DNA from: Chamaea fasciata
Taxonomy: Eukaryota > Chordata > Aves > Passeriformes > Sylviidae
Direction of reading: 5' to 3'
DNA length: 64,000 bases
NCBI GenBank assembly: GCA_029207755.1
Contig: JARCOQ010000067.1
Span: 62,001 to 126,000 of the forward strand
Shown here: positions 10,701-22,700 of the stretch, one piece after another
Layout: each line of letters begins with the position of its first letter
Position numbering within the stretch: the first letter of the stretch is position 1
Program-made: the position numbers and the translations under genes
The notes under the pieces: generated by a model
The model's database searches: none
What the model saw: only the letters and a program-made list of their open reading frames with translations
What the model was told of the DNA's origin: nothing

Positions 10701-13700
10701 GGAACAGGAGGAGCAGGCAGCGCTCAGCATTCCAGGGAAAACCCAGGATGTGCTGCACATCCCGGGGATGAATCCTGAGCTGGAACAGGAGGAGCAGGCA
10801 GCGCTCAGCATTCCAGGGAAGGGCTGCAGGCCCGGGACGTGAGGGATTAAATTCCTTTCCCGGCTTCCCTCATCCCTGCCCGGCCGCTCCATCAATGGCC
10901 CCGTTGTGTCCCGGGGAACGCCCGGGGCGGCTCCGGCTCCTCCCGAGCCGCAGAGCGTCCTCCAAACACCTGGAAAGACACAAAACCTCTGGCTTCGTCT
11001 AGACAGAGGTCAGCTCACCCCGGGCCGCCGCAGGAATTATTCACGGGAGCTTCGCGGGGCTCAGCTTTTCCATGAGCTCAGCACCGGGGAATTGGGAACG
11101 AGCTCGGCTGCTGCTCCGGGGTGGAGGGGGCTGGAATTTCGGATTAATCAGGAATTCCTGGGGCAGAATCTGGGATCTGTCAGCAGGAGGGATGGATGGA
11201 AAAGGGAGAGGTGGGTTTGGTTTTGAGGAGCTGTGCTGAGTGGGGTGGAAGTGGGGTCCCAAACCTGACCCAGGTGGGCTCCAAAGCCTCCTGTGAAGGC
11301 GAGTTCGGAAGGTTTCTGCCCTTTCCTGGGAATTCCGCGGGTCATTCCTGGCGTTCATCATCGTTTGTGGGCTCCTGCAGCCCAGAGCTCGTCCCAGTGA
11401 TGTTTCCCCTTTGGAATGAGGGCTGAGGGGGCTGGAATTTCCTCCGAGCCCTGCTGTGGTCAGGAGTCTCCACCAGCCTCTGCCCTGACGGAGCAGAACC
11501 AGCTCAATCCCCCCGGGATTCCCAGGGGAAGGGATTTGTCCCGCTCAAGCCAGGCTTGACTAAGACAGGCCTGGCTGGAGGGGCTAAACCGAGCCTTGGG
11601 TGTTGGATTCTGTGATTCCCAAATGGATCTGGGTGCGTGCACAGCCCGAGGATTAACAGGATTCCGGGGATCCAAGGGAAGAGCTGGGGCTGGGCCAGGG
11701 GAGGTTTGGTTGGAAATTGGGAAAAGTTTCTCCACCTTGAGGCGCTTCCAGGGATCCAGGGGCAGCCGCAGCAAATCTGGGAATTCCAGCCCAGCCAGGA
11801 ATTCCTTCCCAAATGTCCCCTTTCCCCGTTCCCTGTGTCCTTGTCCCAAATCCCTCTCCGAGTTTCTGCAGCTCCTTCAGGCCCTGGGAGGGCACAACGA
11901 GGTCACCCCAAAACTTCTGCACGATCCCAATTCCCTCAGCCTCTCCTCCCGATTCAGGAAGCCCTAAAGCCCCTTTGGTGCCGATTCCCCGGGGCTGGGA
12001 AGTGCTGGGAACGTGGAAAATCCGACTTTTTGCCCCAAACCTGGCCTGGCTGAGCTCAGCTCTGCCCCCCCCCTCACTGCAGAACCCCGGGGCTGAGTTT
12101 GTTTTCCTTGGCCACGGGCACAGCTCCACTTCCCAGCCTGGAAAAGCCGTGTTTAAGTGGGGTGGGATGAAATTTTTCCGCGGCCATAAATCCCCCGGCC
12201 ATTCCATCGGGATGTGCTCAGCCGGATCCTGTCCCTGCTCGTGTTTTGAGGGTTGTGTCACCCCCTCTTCCCATCCCGGAGCTTTTTTTCCATCCCTTTT
12301 CCTGCTGGGAAGGGGGCAGTGCTTGACCTCTGGGTCAGGCACTGAAAGCTGGGAAAAAAATTCATTGCCAAGACACCAGGTCAGGAACAGAGAAAACCAG
12401 AAATTAATTTAATTAATTTAATTAAATCTGTGCAAAAAAACCCTCCGAGCTCATTAAGCCCAACCTCTGACCAATCAGCACCTCCTCAGCCAGACCATCC
12501 CCGCTCTGTCCTTAGGAGGAATTCAATATTTGAACAGGAAAATGATCTTTGAAGGCTTTTCCAACCCAAACCCTGAAGAGTTTCGGGGCAGGGTGATGAG
12601 GAGGAGGGAGGCAGGAAGGGGTTAATCCTCCTGGCCACGCCGGGATCCCTTCCCTCATTAAAATCCCAAATTTTTTTTTTCCCCGTTTTGTGGATTTGAG
12701 AGGATTTCTTGGAGGCTTTGCTGGGCGTCGGGAGCTCAGAAATCCATATCCCTGGGAATTCCATCCCAGCTTTTTCCGAACGTCTCCCTGCGTTATCCCA
12801 GCTCACCCCAGACCCACCTGCTGCCTCTTTCCCGGATTTTTCCGAGCCCACAGCGACTGATCCCAACCTCAAATCAACACCCCACAGGGATTTCATTCAA
12901 CTCCCGCCCCGAAACATCCCGAACAGAAAATATTTGCCGTCCTCCTCCTTCCTCTGCCCGCGCGGCCTCCGAAGAGGACCGGGCTCCAAATATATCGGAT
13001 TGCTGCAGCTTTTCGAGGCTCGCAAACAGCTCTGAGGTACCTGAGGCTTTGGCCGGACGGGTCTGGCTCGGCACGCCAGACCCTGCTGCTATTTCTGCCT
13101 TTAATTTCCCCTCTGGGTATTGGTGAGGCAGGAAAAAAAAAAATAAATAAAATTCTGATTTCAAAACCCCCAGAGCCTCCAAAAAAAAAAAAACTTGTGG
13201 TGGGTTCAGAGCGGGGTTGAGCCGTCCCTGGAAGTGTTCAAGGTTGGGTTTGGAGCAGCCTGGGATGGTGGGAGGTGTCCCAGGGTGGGATGGGATGGGG
13301 TTTGAGCACGAATCATCCCAAAATTCCGGTTCGTTCCAGGTTTTTCGTGTCAGAATTCTAAATGCTAAGAAGTGTCAGGGTTTTTTTCTGCTTTGATAGG
13401 GGGCGATTTGATGGGTGGAAATGGAAAATGCCCCCCAAAAAAACCCCCCCTGGGCATCACAAATCCTGTGGTGGATGGGGCAGGGGAATATTCCCTGGAT
13501 TGATCCCTGAGCATCCTCAGGAATGCTCTTCAAAAGGAAAGGGAACAGCTGGATTTGGGCACGGAAAAAACCCAAAACAATCCATCCTGGGCATGCCCTG
13601 GCAGCACAAATCCAGGGAACAGGGCAGGGGAATATTCCCAAATCCAGGTGGGATTTTACCGTCGGACCTGGAGCTGTGGGTTGGGTTTGGGCAGGGAAAA

Positions 13701-16700
13701 AACCCCAAAAAACCCTCCTGGGCATCATGAATCCCACGGTAAACAGGGCAAGGAAATATTCCCAAATATTCTAGGGAGGCAAAGCTGGGATGGAGATTTG
13801 GGATAAGGGAGGAAGGGACAGGATGGGGGGAATGGCTTGGAATAAAAGGGAGCAGAGTTAGGTGGGATACTGGGAAGGAATTCCTGGCTGGGAGGATTGA
13901 TCCCTGAGCATCCTCAGGGCCCTGCCAAAGGAAAGGGAAATGCGGCCCGGAGTGCAAGAGTTTCACACGTTTTCCGCTCGGTTTTGGGGTTGGTTTTTTT
14001 TTAATATTATTATTAATTTGTGCTGTTGGATGCTGGAAGTGCCAGCTGAGATCGTGGAATCCTGGTTTGGGTGGGATGGGAATTTCAATCCCAGCCCCAG
14101 GGACTTCTCCCATGAACCCAGAGTGATCCAACCTCTCCTTGGGCACTTCCAGGGATCCAGGGGCAGCCACAGCTCCTCTGGGAATTCCAGCCCAGCCAGG
14201 AATTCCTTCCCAATATCCCACCTAACCCTGCCCCGTTTTATTCCAAACCATTCCCCCCACCCTGTCCCCCTCCCTCCCTTATCCCAAATCTCCATCCCAG
14301 CTTCGCCTGCCGAGGACACGTCATGGTTTAGGGTTCAGGGCTCAGCTTTCCCTCCATCCCAGAGTTTTCCTCGTTGTGGGATCGCTCTCCACGTATCCAC
14401 GGAGCACGGAGAGAGGGATTTCAGGGATCTGCTTTATCCATCAGGTGCTGTTTGCTCCCGTTTTTTCTCCGGGCTCTGTTTTCACCATCAGCCCGGCTGC
14501 TGCCGGAGGATTTCTGCCCGGGTTTGCGTTATTGAGCAGCCCCGGTGTAACAAAACCCCCGCGGCCAAAGGGAACCGTTCCAATCCCAAAGAATTATTGG
14601 GAAGGAAGAAAAAAAAAAGGCTCCTGGCAGCCTGGAGAACCCTCAGTGTGCTGATCCTGGTCCTTTGTTCTCGAGTTTCCCAATACAAAGCCGAGCTCTG
14701 CAATTCCCCTCTGAGGTTTTGCTCTTTGTTCAGAGCCGGAGCAAACCCTCGGGTTGCTCCATCAGAAATTCCCTGCCCTGAACCAGCCCTGGGAGGGAAA
14801 AGGGGACGGGATTGGGGTTGGTTTTGCTCCCAGACAAAATTCCCTGCCCTAAACCAGCCCTGAGAGGGAAAAGGGAACAGGATTTGGGTTGGTTTTGCTC
14901 CCAGACAAAATTTCCCTGAGCTCCAGAGCTCTAAACCAGCCCTGGGAGGGAAAAGGGAACAGGATTGAGGTTGGTTTTGCTCCCAGATAAATTTCCAAAA
15001 TTCCGTGCTCCGAACCAGCCCTGGGAGGGAAAAGGGGACGGGATTTGGGTTGGTTTTGCTCCCAGACAAAATTCCCTGAGCTCCAGAGCTCTAAACCAGC
15101 CCTGGGAGGGAAAAGGGGACGGGGTTTGGGTCGGTTTTGCTCCCAGACAGATCCTGACAAACTCACTGTGGTCTGCTGGAGCCATCAGGAAACGAATTCC
15201 CTCCAGGAATGAAACGTTGCCTCATTTTCTTTTTCGCTGCTTTGTTCATTTTTTTTTTCATCCCTCTTGGCAAACACAGGCCAGGAAGGAAAAAGAAAAA
15301 AAAAAGATGATGACAAAAGAGTTGGAAGCGCTGAACAGAATCCCAGGTTGGAGCAGGGTTTCTTTTCGTGTCTGAGTCAGCATCTCCGGGGGAGAGGAAT
15401 GAGATGGGAGAGTTCTGTCCAGAGCCTGAGGTGGCACTTTGGCCCCGGGAATGCTTTCCCAAATCCAAGAGCAAGAAATTCCGCTTGCACCTTATTTTTC
15501 ACTGCTGTGAGGAAAAAAAAAAACCAACAGCGAGGACCCGGCCCAGTCAGTCAGAGGGGGAGGAAATGTCCGGATGCCCAGACTGGAAGTGGGAAATACA
15601 GGGATTTTGAGTCTTGGAGTGGGAAATTCTGGGATCTCGAGTGTTGGAGTGGGAAATTCAGGAATTTCAAGTGCTGGAGTGGGAAATGAAGAGATTTTGA
15701 GTCCTGGAGTGGGGAATTGTGAGATCTCAAGAGCTGGAGTGGGAAATGTAGGAATTTTGAGTCCTGGAGTGGGAAATAAAGGGATTTTGAGTCCTGGACT
15801 AGGAAATTCTGGGATCTCGAGTTCTGGAGTGGGAAATACAGGAATTTCAAGTGCTGGAGTGGAAAATTCAGGAATCCCGAGTTCTGGAGTGGGAAATACA
15901 GGAATTTCAAGTGCTGGAGTGGAAAATTCAGGAATCCCGAGTTCTGGAGTGGGAAATACAGGAATTTCAAGTGCTGGAGTGGGAAATTCCGGGATCTCGA
16001 GTTCTGGAGTCGTGGATATCCCTCTCCCGCTGTGCTCAGAGCTCTTCTGGAAACAGCTGGAACAACTCCTTTTGATTTGTTAAGCTGCAGAAATAATCGC
16101 AACCATAACAGGCAAGTCCCGGAGCACCTCCCAGCATTCCCAAGCTTCCCATCTTTCAAGGGTTTTTTTAATTTCAATTTTGCATCCTTGCGACTTTTCT
16201 CCTTCTCAGCTCTTTTTTAAAAATTTTATTTATTTTTTTTATTTCTCTGATACCAGGAATCCCAGCCAGGCATTCCCCTGATCCATCCAGGGCTTTGGGA
16301 CATTCAAATCCACCCTCTGGCTGGGAAAATCCGTGAGGTGGGGATGCCTGGAAGGAGCAGGAATGCAGCAGGGATGGGTTTTGTCCCTCTGCTCAGTGCT
16401 CTCCCCTCAGTGTCAGGAAAAATAACCCACAAAGGCCAGAGGTTTGTGTCCAAAAAGGATTCAGAGGAGTCCTTTGGCTTTATTCCAACAAAGGGAGAGG
16501 CCACGGGGCGTTTCCCTCTCAAATGTTGGAGGATTCAGCCTCCTGTTTATCCCAATTTCCCATTTCCCTCTCTCTTTCCCCACTGGCTGAGGCACTTGAG
16601 AGTTACAGACCGCCCCGAGTGCCCGAACCCTAAAATTCCCCTTTAACGCGCAACCCCCCCTTTAATTTTCAATTCTCAGGGAATTTCTGGGTTTTCCCCG

Positions 16701-19700
16701 TTGTTCCTTTCACCTTCCAATATCCAATTCCATTTATCAGCCCACCCACAGTTCCTTTGTAGAGGCAAATATCTCCTTTTCCATCCGGCCTTCGGTGGGA
16801 TCCTTCCCGTCGTTATTTTTTTAATCTCTCGGTGCTGGTTTCACCCCCCGGCAGAGCCAGAGTTTGTTTGTGAGGACAAATCTGTCGTTGCTCTCATAGG
16901 GACGGGCTGGAAGAGGCAGAGTTTCCTCGACTGAGCCTATTAAAATCGCAGGGGAAGCAGATTCCCCCACAATTTAAACATTATTATGGGGGGGGGGGGG
17001 GGAAAAAGAAGCTTTTCCCCTCAATTTAAACCCCTTTTCTCCTAACAATCCCTCTCTTTTCTGTGCGCGCTGTGGGAGGAAAAAAAAAAACACAAAAAAC
17101 CAACTTTTTCTCTGCCCTTTTCTGGGTTTTTTTGTGTTTTTTGCTGCACCAGCACCGGGAAAAGCATCTGGAGAGCGGCCGAGCCACGGGGACTTGCAGG
17201 ACCCGGCAGGTCCTGCCCTGATCTCCTGCGAGCCCTGACCGCAGAGCTCCGGGCGAATTTTATTTGCCTTTTCCGAGCGGCTGAACCCGAGGATTCCTCA
17301 GCTCTGATGTAAGCCCCGGGCAGCACCACGTGGGTTTGCACAGAACCGACGAGGAGAGGGCTCCTGGAAGGGAATTCATCCCGGTTCATTTTTATTTTTA
17401 TTTTTTTTTCAGAAGCTCTTTTGTAACCGCCCCACACAGCGGATTTTTTTTTTCTCAGCCAGGATTTGTCCCTGAGGGTCTGCGGGGTTGGTTTGTGCCT
17501 TCTGGGATCTTTTTTTCCAGCCAGGATTTGCCCCCTCCAGCCACGATTTATCCCTTGAGCTCTGCAGGGTTGGGTTTCGCCCTCAAGGAATCTTTCCCAG
17601 CCGGGATTTGCTCCTGAGGTTCTGCAGGGTTGGTTTTTGTCCTCAGGGAATCATTTCCAGCCTGGATTTGCCCCTGGAGACCTTCAGGGTTGATTTGTGT
17701 CCTCAGGGATCTTTTCCAGCCAGGATTTACCCCCTCCAGACAGGATTTGTGTCCTCAGGGATCTTTTCCAGCCAGGATTTGCCCCTGAGGTTCTGCAGGA
17801 CTGGCTTGTGCTCTCAGGGAACCTTTTCCATCCAAAATTTGCCCCTTCCAGCCAGGATTTGCTCCTGGAGACCTTCAGGACTGATTTGTGTCCTCAAGGA
17901 ACCTTTTCCAGCCTGGATTTGCCCCCTCGAGCCAGGATTTATCCCCAGAGTCCAGCAGGGCTGATCTGTGACCTCAGGGAATCTTTTCCAGCCAGGATTT
18001 GTCCCTGGGGGCTCTGCAGGGTTGGTTTGTGTCCTCAAGGAACCTTTTCCAGCCAGGATTCGCCCCTGGAATCTTGCAGGGCTGGTCCGTGTCCTCCCGT
18101 AGGTCCCACATGTGAAATCCATTCCGCTGCCCTGACTCAGGTGGCGGAGGAGGAGCCGGAGGAACGCTGCTGTCAGCACGTCGGAATCCCAAATTCCGCC
18201 TGAAATCACGGCTCTGGATGGAAACCCCCAAGTCCTGCCCCGCCGGGGCTCCCGGCTCGACCATTCTGTGCTTGAGGTTGGCCCGAACAAAGCTGAGCTT
18301 TGTTTTATTTCCACGGGAGCAGGGACGGGGTTGAGGTGAAAACAGCGCTTGGAACTGAAGCGACAAGGAGGATTTGTTACAGGGCTACTTATAAAATAAA
18401 TTAGAGCTTTTTTAAAAATTTTCTTTTTAATGAGGAAAAGAATCCTCTTCCAGAGGATGGATCTACACGGGGTGGAAAGGTTTGTCTCACAAAATCCCGG
18501 AAAGGTTTGGGTTGGAAAGGAGCTTTAGAATCATCTCATCCCACCCCTGCCGTGGGCAGGGACACGTCCCACTGTCCCAGGTTATCCCAGCCTGGCCTTG
18601 GGCACTGCCAGGGATCCAGGGGCGGCCACAGCTGCTCTGGGAATTCACAGGGAAGAATTTTCCCCGGTATCCCGCCTAGGCCTGCCCTCTGGAAGTCTGA
18701 ACCCCTCTTGTCCTGTGACTCCTCTGCCTCCCTGCCCTGTCCCTTCCTCAACGCCTCGTCCTGCCCGCCCTACCTGACCACAGCTGGGCTGTGATCCCGC
18801 CTGGAATTTCCAATGCTCATTTCCCTACAAGCCAGCACCGTTCCTGTTTATTTTCCGCTCACAGGACTTGACCACAGTTGGGTTGTGATCCCACCTGGAA
18901 GCTCACAGCCCGTTTCCCTACAACCCAGCAGCATTCCCATTTATTTTCCTCCCACAAAATTTGATCACAGTTGTTCTGCGATCCCGCCTGGAATTTCCAA
19001 ACCCCGTTTCCCTATGATCCAGCTTCATTCCCAATTATTTTCCACCTACACGACTTGATCACAATTGGATTGTGATCCCATGTCGGATTTCCAAAACCCA
19101 TTTCCCTACTATCCAGCACCATTCCCAATTATTTTCCACCTACAGATCTTGACCACAACTGGTCTGTGATCCCACCTGGGATTTCCAAACCCCGTTTCCC
19201 TACATCCCAGCACCATTCCCAGTTATTTTCCACCCACAGGACTTGACCGCAATTGATCTGTGATCCCAGCCGGAATTTCCAAACCCCCTTTTCCCTCCGC
19301 TCCAGCACCGTCCCCATGTTCCCGTCTCCTTTCCCTCCCCCAGAATATGAACATCCAGGTGGAGGACATCCGCATCCGCGCCATCCTGGCCACCTACCGC
19401 AAGCGCGTCCCCGTCACCGAGGGCTACGTGGAGGTGAAGGACGAGGGCAGCTGGAAGCAGATCTGTGACAAGCACTGGACCATGAAGAACTCCCGCGTGG
19501 TCTGCGGGATGTTCGGCTTCCCCAGCGAGAGGAAATACAACGCCAACGTCTACAAGTAAGGGCCGGGCCGGGGTTCTCCTCCTGACACAAGGCGACGGCG
19601 GGTGTTGAAGTGAAGGGATTTATTGCCTGGCCAAGTCAGCCCCGTGAGGGCAGAGGTGGGACAGCTGGTGCCAGCAGAGTCCCCGCGTCCCAGGCAGAGG

Positions 19701-22700
19701 TGGTGGCATCTTCACAGCAGCACCCCCATCCCGTGTCCCCCATCCCGTGTCCCCATTCCATGTCTCCTATTCCATGTCCCCCATCCTGTGTCCCCCATCC
19801 TGTGTCCCCATTCCATGTCTCCTATTCCATGTCCCCCATCCTGTGTCCCCCATCCCGTGTCCCCCACTCCGTGTTCCCTATTCCATGTCCCCCATCCTGT
19901 GTCCCCATTCCGTGTCTCCTATTCCATGTCCCCCATTCTGTGTTCCCCATCCTGTGTCCCCATTCCGTGTCTCCTATTCCATGTCCCCCATCCTGTGTTC
20001 CCTATTCCATGTCTCCCATCCCGTGTCCCCCGCTCTGTGTTCCCTATTCCATGTCCCCCATCCCGTGTCCCCATTCCGTGTCTCCTATTCCATGTCCCCC
20101 ACTCCGTGTTCCCTATTCCATGTCCCCTATCCCGTGTCCCCCATGTCTGTCTCTCAGCATTCCCACTGCATTTTATTCTCCTTTTAGCCAGTTTAGCCAA
20201 TATTCTACTTTTTTTCAGCCAACCTGGCCGAAACACAAGCTCTCCACAGAAGTGTTGGACCTGTCCTAAACTAAAATCGATGTGTGATAATTTTCGTAAA
20301 TTCTCACACAGATTCCGTGCTGCTTTCCCTCCCTGGGTTTGCGGATTCCTTTACAACGAAGGAAGGAAGCAGTGATTTGCAGGGAGAACACTGTGTTTTC
20401 CAGAGAGCTTCAGGCTGCCTCTCCTGTTCCGGCAGCTCTGGACTTTTTTTTTTCCTTGTCATTTCTTCTGTTTGCTTTTAGTCACCAGCCCGGGCTCTTC
20501 CCACACTGTTCCCTAGGGGAAAAAAACCCCAAAAACCCACCCTAAAGCAGATGTAAAAGAGTTTAAATTGAAATTCTGTCTGGTTCCTCTGCTGCTCCCT
20601 GAGCTGGGGAGGGGGAAAGCGGCTTCAGGGGGGGGAGCCGTGGTTTTCCTGCCTGCTCCTTCTGGCCTCTGGAATTGCTGTTTCTGAACATTCCCTCTGG
20701 ATCAGCCTGGCCACGTTCCGTTTCTCTCATTAACAAGATCCTGAGCTGCTGGAGAGGTCCCTGGAACAGCCCAAAGCCACAGAGGGAAAATCAGGAATAA
20801 AGAACCCACTGGGAATTCTGCCTGCAGGAGAGATGAGCAGGGAATTCATCGCCCTGGACATCAGTTTGAGGAGGATTTGCTCCCTCCAGCGCAGCACATT
20901 TCCCTCCAACCCATCCCTGAGATTCCCACCCCCTGCAGGAGCGGGGAATAAATCACCTCCAGGCAGACAAAGTAGGTTTTTCCTGCTTCCAGCTGTGGCC
21001 TTTCCAAGACAAGCATGAACTGCAGCATCTGGAGCCATCTGCCTCCAATAAAAAAGGGTGCTCAGGAGCTGTCCTGTCCCTTGGACTCAGGGAAATGGAA
21101 AAACTGACGGGAGGTTGCTCAGCAGCAGCTCAGCACTGCTGAAAATCCCGTTGAATCGAGCTGGAATTAGGAACACGAAGCATTCCCAAAATCCCAGCCC
21201 AGGAGATCTCTGCTGCTGGAAAACCTCAGTGCCCCCAGACTTCCCCCCTCTCCTTGTTCTCGGCCTTGCTGGGCTCCAGCACCCACAAATATTTCGGAAA
21301 ACACGCCAAACATTATCCCGGGTCGGGGGGAAAACCGAACTGGGGACGGCGTTTTATTGGCTGGGAGAGGCTGGTAAAGCTCTGGCAGCTGCACGGGTTT
21401 GTTTGTCAGCGGAGTTTAAAATCTGAATTCTTCCCCCGGGCCGCTTCCCCTCTGTGGTGTCTCGTGTTCAGCTGGTGTTACTGGGAGAGCTCCCAGTCCT
21501 GGGCTGGGAATGACCCTGGATTTGTGGTCAAGGCTCTGGGCTTGGCCAGTGGCACCTTCTCACCCGGGCCGTGTCCCGCGTGGAGAGGGACAAGCTCATC
21601 CTTTGAAATTCCGTTTCTTGGAAATCGCTGATTCCGAGCATTCCTGCTGGAATTCCTGGTGTCGTTTGTCTCGTTAACAAGATCCTGATCTGCTGGAGAG
21701 ATCCTTGGAACAGCCCAAAGCCACGGAGGGAAAATCAGGAATAGAGAACCCGCTGGGATTCTGCCTGCAGGATTCCCAGGAAGATGCTTGTCCCACACGG
21801 ATTGTTTTGGAGAGGGAAAAGCTCATTCCTGTGGAATTGCTGTTTCTGAGCATTCCTGCTGGATCACGTTTTGTTTCTCTCGTTAACAAGATCCTGGTGC
21901 ACAGGAGAGGTCCTCGGAGCAGCCCAGAGCCACAGAGGGAAAATCAGGAATAAAGAACCCACTGGGACTCTCTCTGCAGGATTCCCAGGATTCTTGTCCC
22001 ACACGGATTGTTTTGGAGAGGGAAAAGCTCATTCCTGTGGAATTGCTGTTTCTGAGCATTCCTGCTGGATCAATCTGGCCACATTTCATTTCTCTCCTTA
22101 ACAAGATTCCGATCTGCTGGAGAGATCCTTGGAACAGCCCAAAGCCACGGAGGGAAAATCAGGAATAGAGAACCAGCTGGGATTCTGTCTGCAGGATTCC
22201 CAGGATTCTTGTTTTGGAGGTTGTTTTGGAGAGGGAAAAGCTCATCCCAAACCCCTTCTCCCTGTGCATGTGAACCACAGAAAAGTCCTTTCTCCTCAGT
22301 CCTCCTTTTAATTTGGGAATCCTCTTCTCCCTGGAGCAGATCCTTCCCTGCTCCTGCTCCCGCTCCCAGAAAAGCCGGGATCGGGTTTCTGCTGGCCAAG
22401 GGATCAGGCACATCCCCCCATCCCAGTGCCCCCAGTCCCGGCTCCCGCACGATGCCGGGAGGCGAAACGATCCGCAGATGGATCTTGCCCGAAAGAAAAC
22501 AACTGAGTTCATCCTTGTCCCGCTGCCAGGGGTTGATTCCTGGCTGGAACTCGGCCCCTGGAGCTGACAGCGACGATTGATGTTCGGAAATGAAACAAAT
22601 CCAAAGCTCAGGCCCCGCTCTTGTTCGTTCCTCGCGGTGGGTTTTATGCGGGAGCTGCTGTAAGTGCTCCTCCCAGCTCCTGCTCTGGCTGGGAAGAGCA

